The position numbers and the translations under genes are program-made. From Planctomycetota bacterium (GTDB lineage: Bacteria > Planctomycetota > PUPC01 > JACPCR01), in NCBI GenBank assembly GCA_030740295.1, contig JASLXP010001220.1:1-14492 (forward strand): DNA of 14,492 bases. Direction: 5' to 3'. Below, in pieces: positions 13,843 through 14,492 of this stretch. Position 1 is the first letter of the stretch. Each line of letters begins with the position of its first letter. Under the pieces are notes generated by a model. That model saw only the letters and a program-made list of their open reading frames with translations, ran no database searches and had not been told where the DNA came from.

Positions 13843-14492
13843 TTATGCTCCAATCGCTTCACGGGTCACACGGATTGACTCGTAGAGTCGTTCCGGTTTG
13901 CCTTCGAGGGTGATCGTGTCTTTGAGAATAATTTCCAGGCAACAGCCGCGGGTGATGTCGAGCGTTCTGCGTACATAGTCCCGGAACCGTTCCGCTGAGA
14001 AAGCGCCCACCAGCATAGCCGGATTCGGTTTCCATGAGAAAAGGTAATTGTCATGCAGCGCGTCTGCCGCTGTTTGCACGTCGCACCACGGGCTGACTGA
14101 TACTCGGCGCAGATTGGGAATTCGCCGTTTCAGCATGTCAAATTTCCGCGTATAGGGCTCGCAGCAGCCATACGCGCAGAGACCGGCCGTTCGCAGGATG
14201 GGCAGCTCGTACTCGAGGATGAATTCCTCGTGCTGCTGCGGTCCGATCTCCGATGCAGCCTGCGCCGCGGAGTGGCACCAGAGGTCACACAGCTGGACGC
14301 GATGCCCGTCGAAGCCCGCGCCAGGCAGATCGTGGGTGTAGGCAATGCCGCCGGAATCGACATAGTGGTTGCGGTTATTCAGTGTCAACAGGCCTTCCCG
14401 TTCGAGTTTGCGCCGCCGATGCAGTTCCTCGTCGGACAGAAAGCGCATGAGGGTGTGCAGCCACTTTGGCCGGTCGTACATGTCCAGCATCA
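13843..14492 (-). CDS. Uroporphyrinogen-decarboxylase-like protein, 5' end outside the window
   Basis: The C-terminal part (about 216 residues) of a UROD-superfamily protein (COG0407-like), whose members are heme-pathway decarboxylases or cobalamin-dependent methyltransferase partners such as MtaA. The frame remains open to the window edge. The first in-frame ATG is at 14490, but full-length relatives are about 350-400 residues, so the N-terminal half is probably missing. Visible barrel features, numbered from that ATG: LCAYGCCEPYTRKFDMLKR (104-122), with Cys109/Cys110 and Glu111 where methyltransferase-like members have a metal-ligand region, then IPNLRRVSVSPW (124-135), and KPNPAML. The variant CCEPYT form is unlike the true heme enzyme, so heme synthesis is unlikely. 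The stop TAA at 13843-13845 abuts the GH141-like gene, suggesting cotranscription. Methyl-group transfer in sugar or methoxy-compound breakdown is a plausible but unproven role. Confidence 0.75.
   Translation of the reverse strand, partial: MLDMYDRPKWLHTLMRFLSDEELHRRRKLEREGLLTLNNRNHYVDSGGIAYTHDLPGAGFDGHRVQLCDLWCHSAAQAASEIGPQQHEEFILEYELPILRTAGLCAYGCCEPYTRKFDMLKRRIPNLRRVSVSPWCDVQTAADALHDNYLFSWKPNPAMLVGAFSAERFRDYVRRTLDITRGCCLEIILKDTITLEGKPERLYESIRVTREAIGA

Overview
The window looks like a piece of chromosome from a high-GC, polysaccharide-degrading bacterium of the Planctomycetota/Lentisphaerota/Verrucomicrobiota kind. A comparable lineage rich in secreted sugar-degrading enzymes, such as Hydrogenedentota, is possible. 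The basis is indirect: large secreted carbohydrate-active proteins with LamG (concanavalin-like) domains, a PF12831-type FAD oxidoreductase, a uroporphyrinogen-decarboxylase-like protein beside a glycoside hydrolase, no SusC/SusD pair, loosely spaced same-strand genes with purine-rich ribosome binding sites, and GC-rich palindromes. No rRNA, tRNA, CRISPR array, transposase or phage gene was seen, so the taxonomy is an inference.

Layout. Positions 1-855 (+) hold the 3' part of a PLP-dependent class V aminotransferase. It faces a radical SAM protein (1090-2019, -) across a short convergent gap. Positions 2020-2691 contain no gene but carry two kinds of inverted repeat: a GC-rich nested palindrome (about 2110-2298) and an AT-rich 41-bp inverted repeat (2383-2491). 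From 2692 to the right edge every gene is on the minus strand. Read in the direction of transcription (right to left) they are: a partial uroporphyrinogen-decarboxylase-like protein (13843-14492), a giant secreted beta-helix protein resembling GH141 with a C-terminal LamG domain (10242-13769), a secreted LamG plus BNR_4-type beta-propeller protein (8026-10068), a cytoplasmic FAD-dependent oxidoreductase (6339-7796), a secreted agarase-like (GH50-type, clan GH-A) hydrolase (4008-6131), and a membrane-anchored C45-type Ntn-hydrolase/acyltransferase (2692-3903).

Working together. The three large exported proteins each have a recognisable signal sequence and carbohydrate-related folds, so the simplest reading is a small polysaccharide-utilisation locus for a complex, perhaps algal or sulfated, glycan. 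In this picture the beta-helix and propeller enzymes trim or cleave the polymer, the GH50-like enzyme acts on galactan-type linkages, and the cytoplasmic FAD oxidoreductase and UROD-like protein handle released monomers or one-carbon groups. The substrate cannot be determined from sequence alone. The C45 protein, the radical SAM protein and the aminotransferase are not clearly part of that pathway. Gaps of about 100-230 bp between most of these genes suggest several promoters rather than one tight operon.
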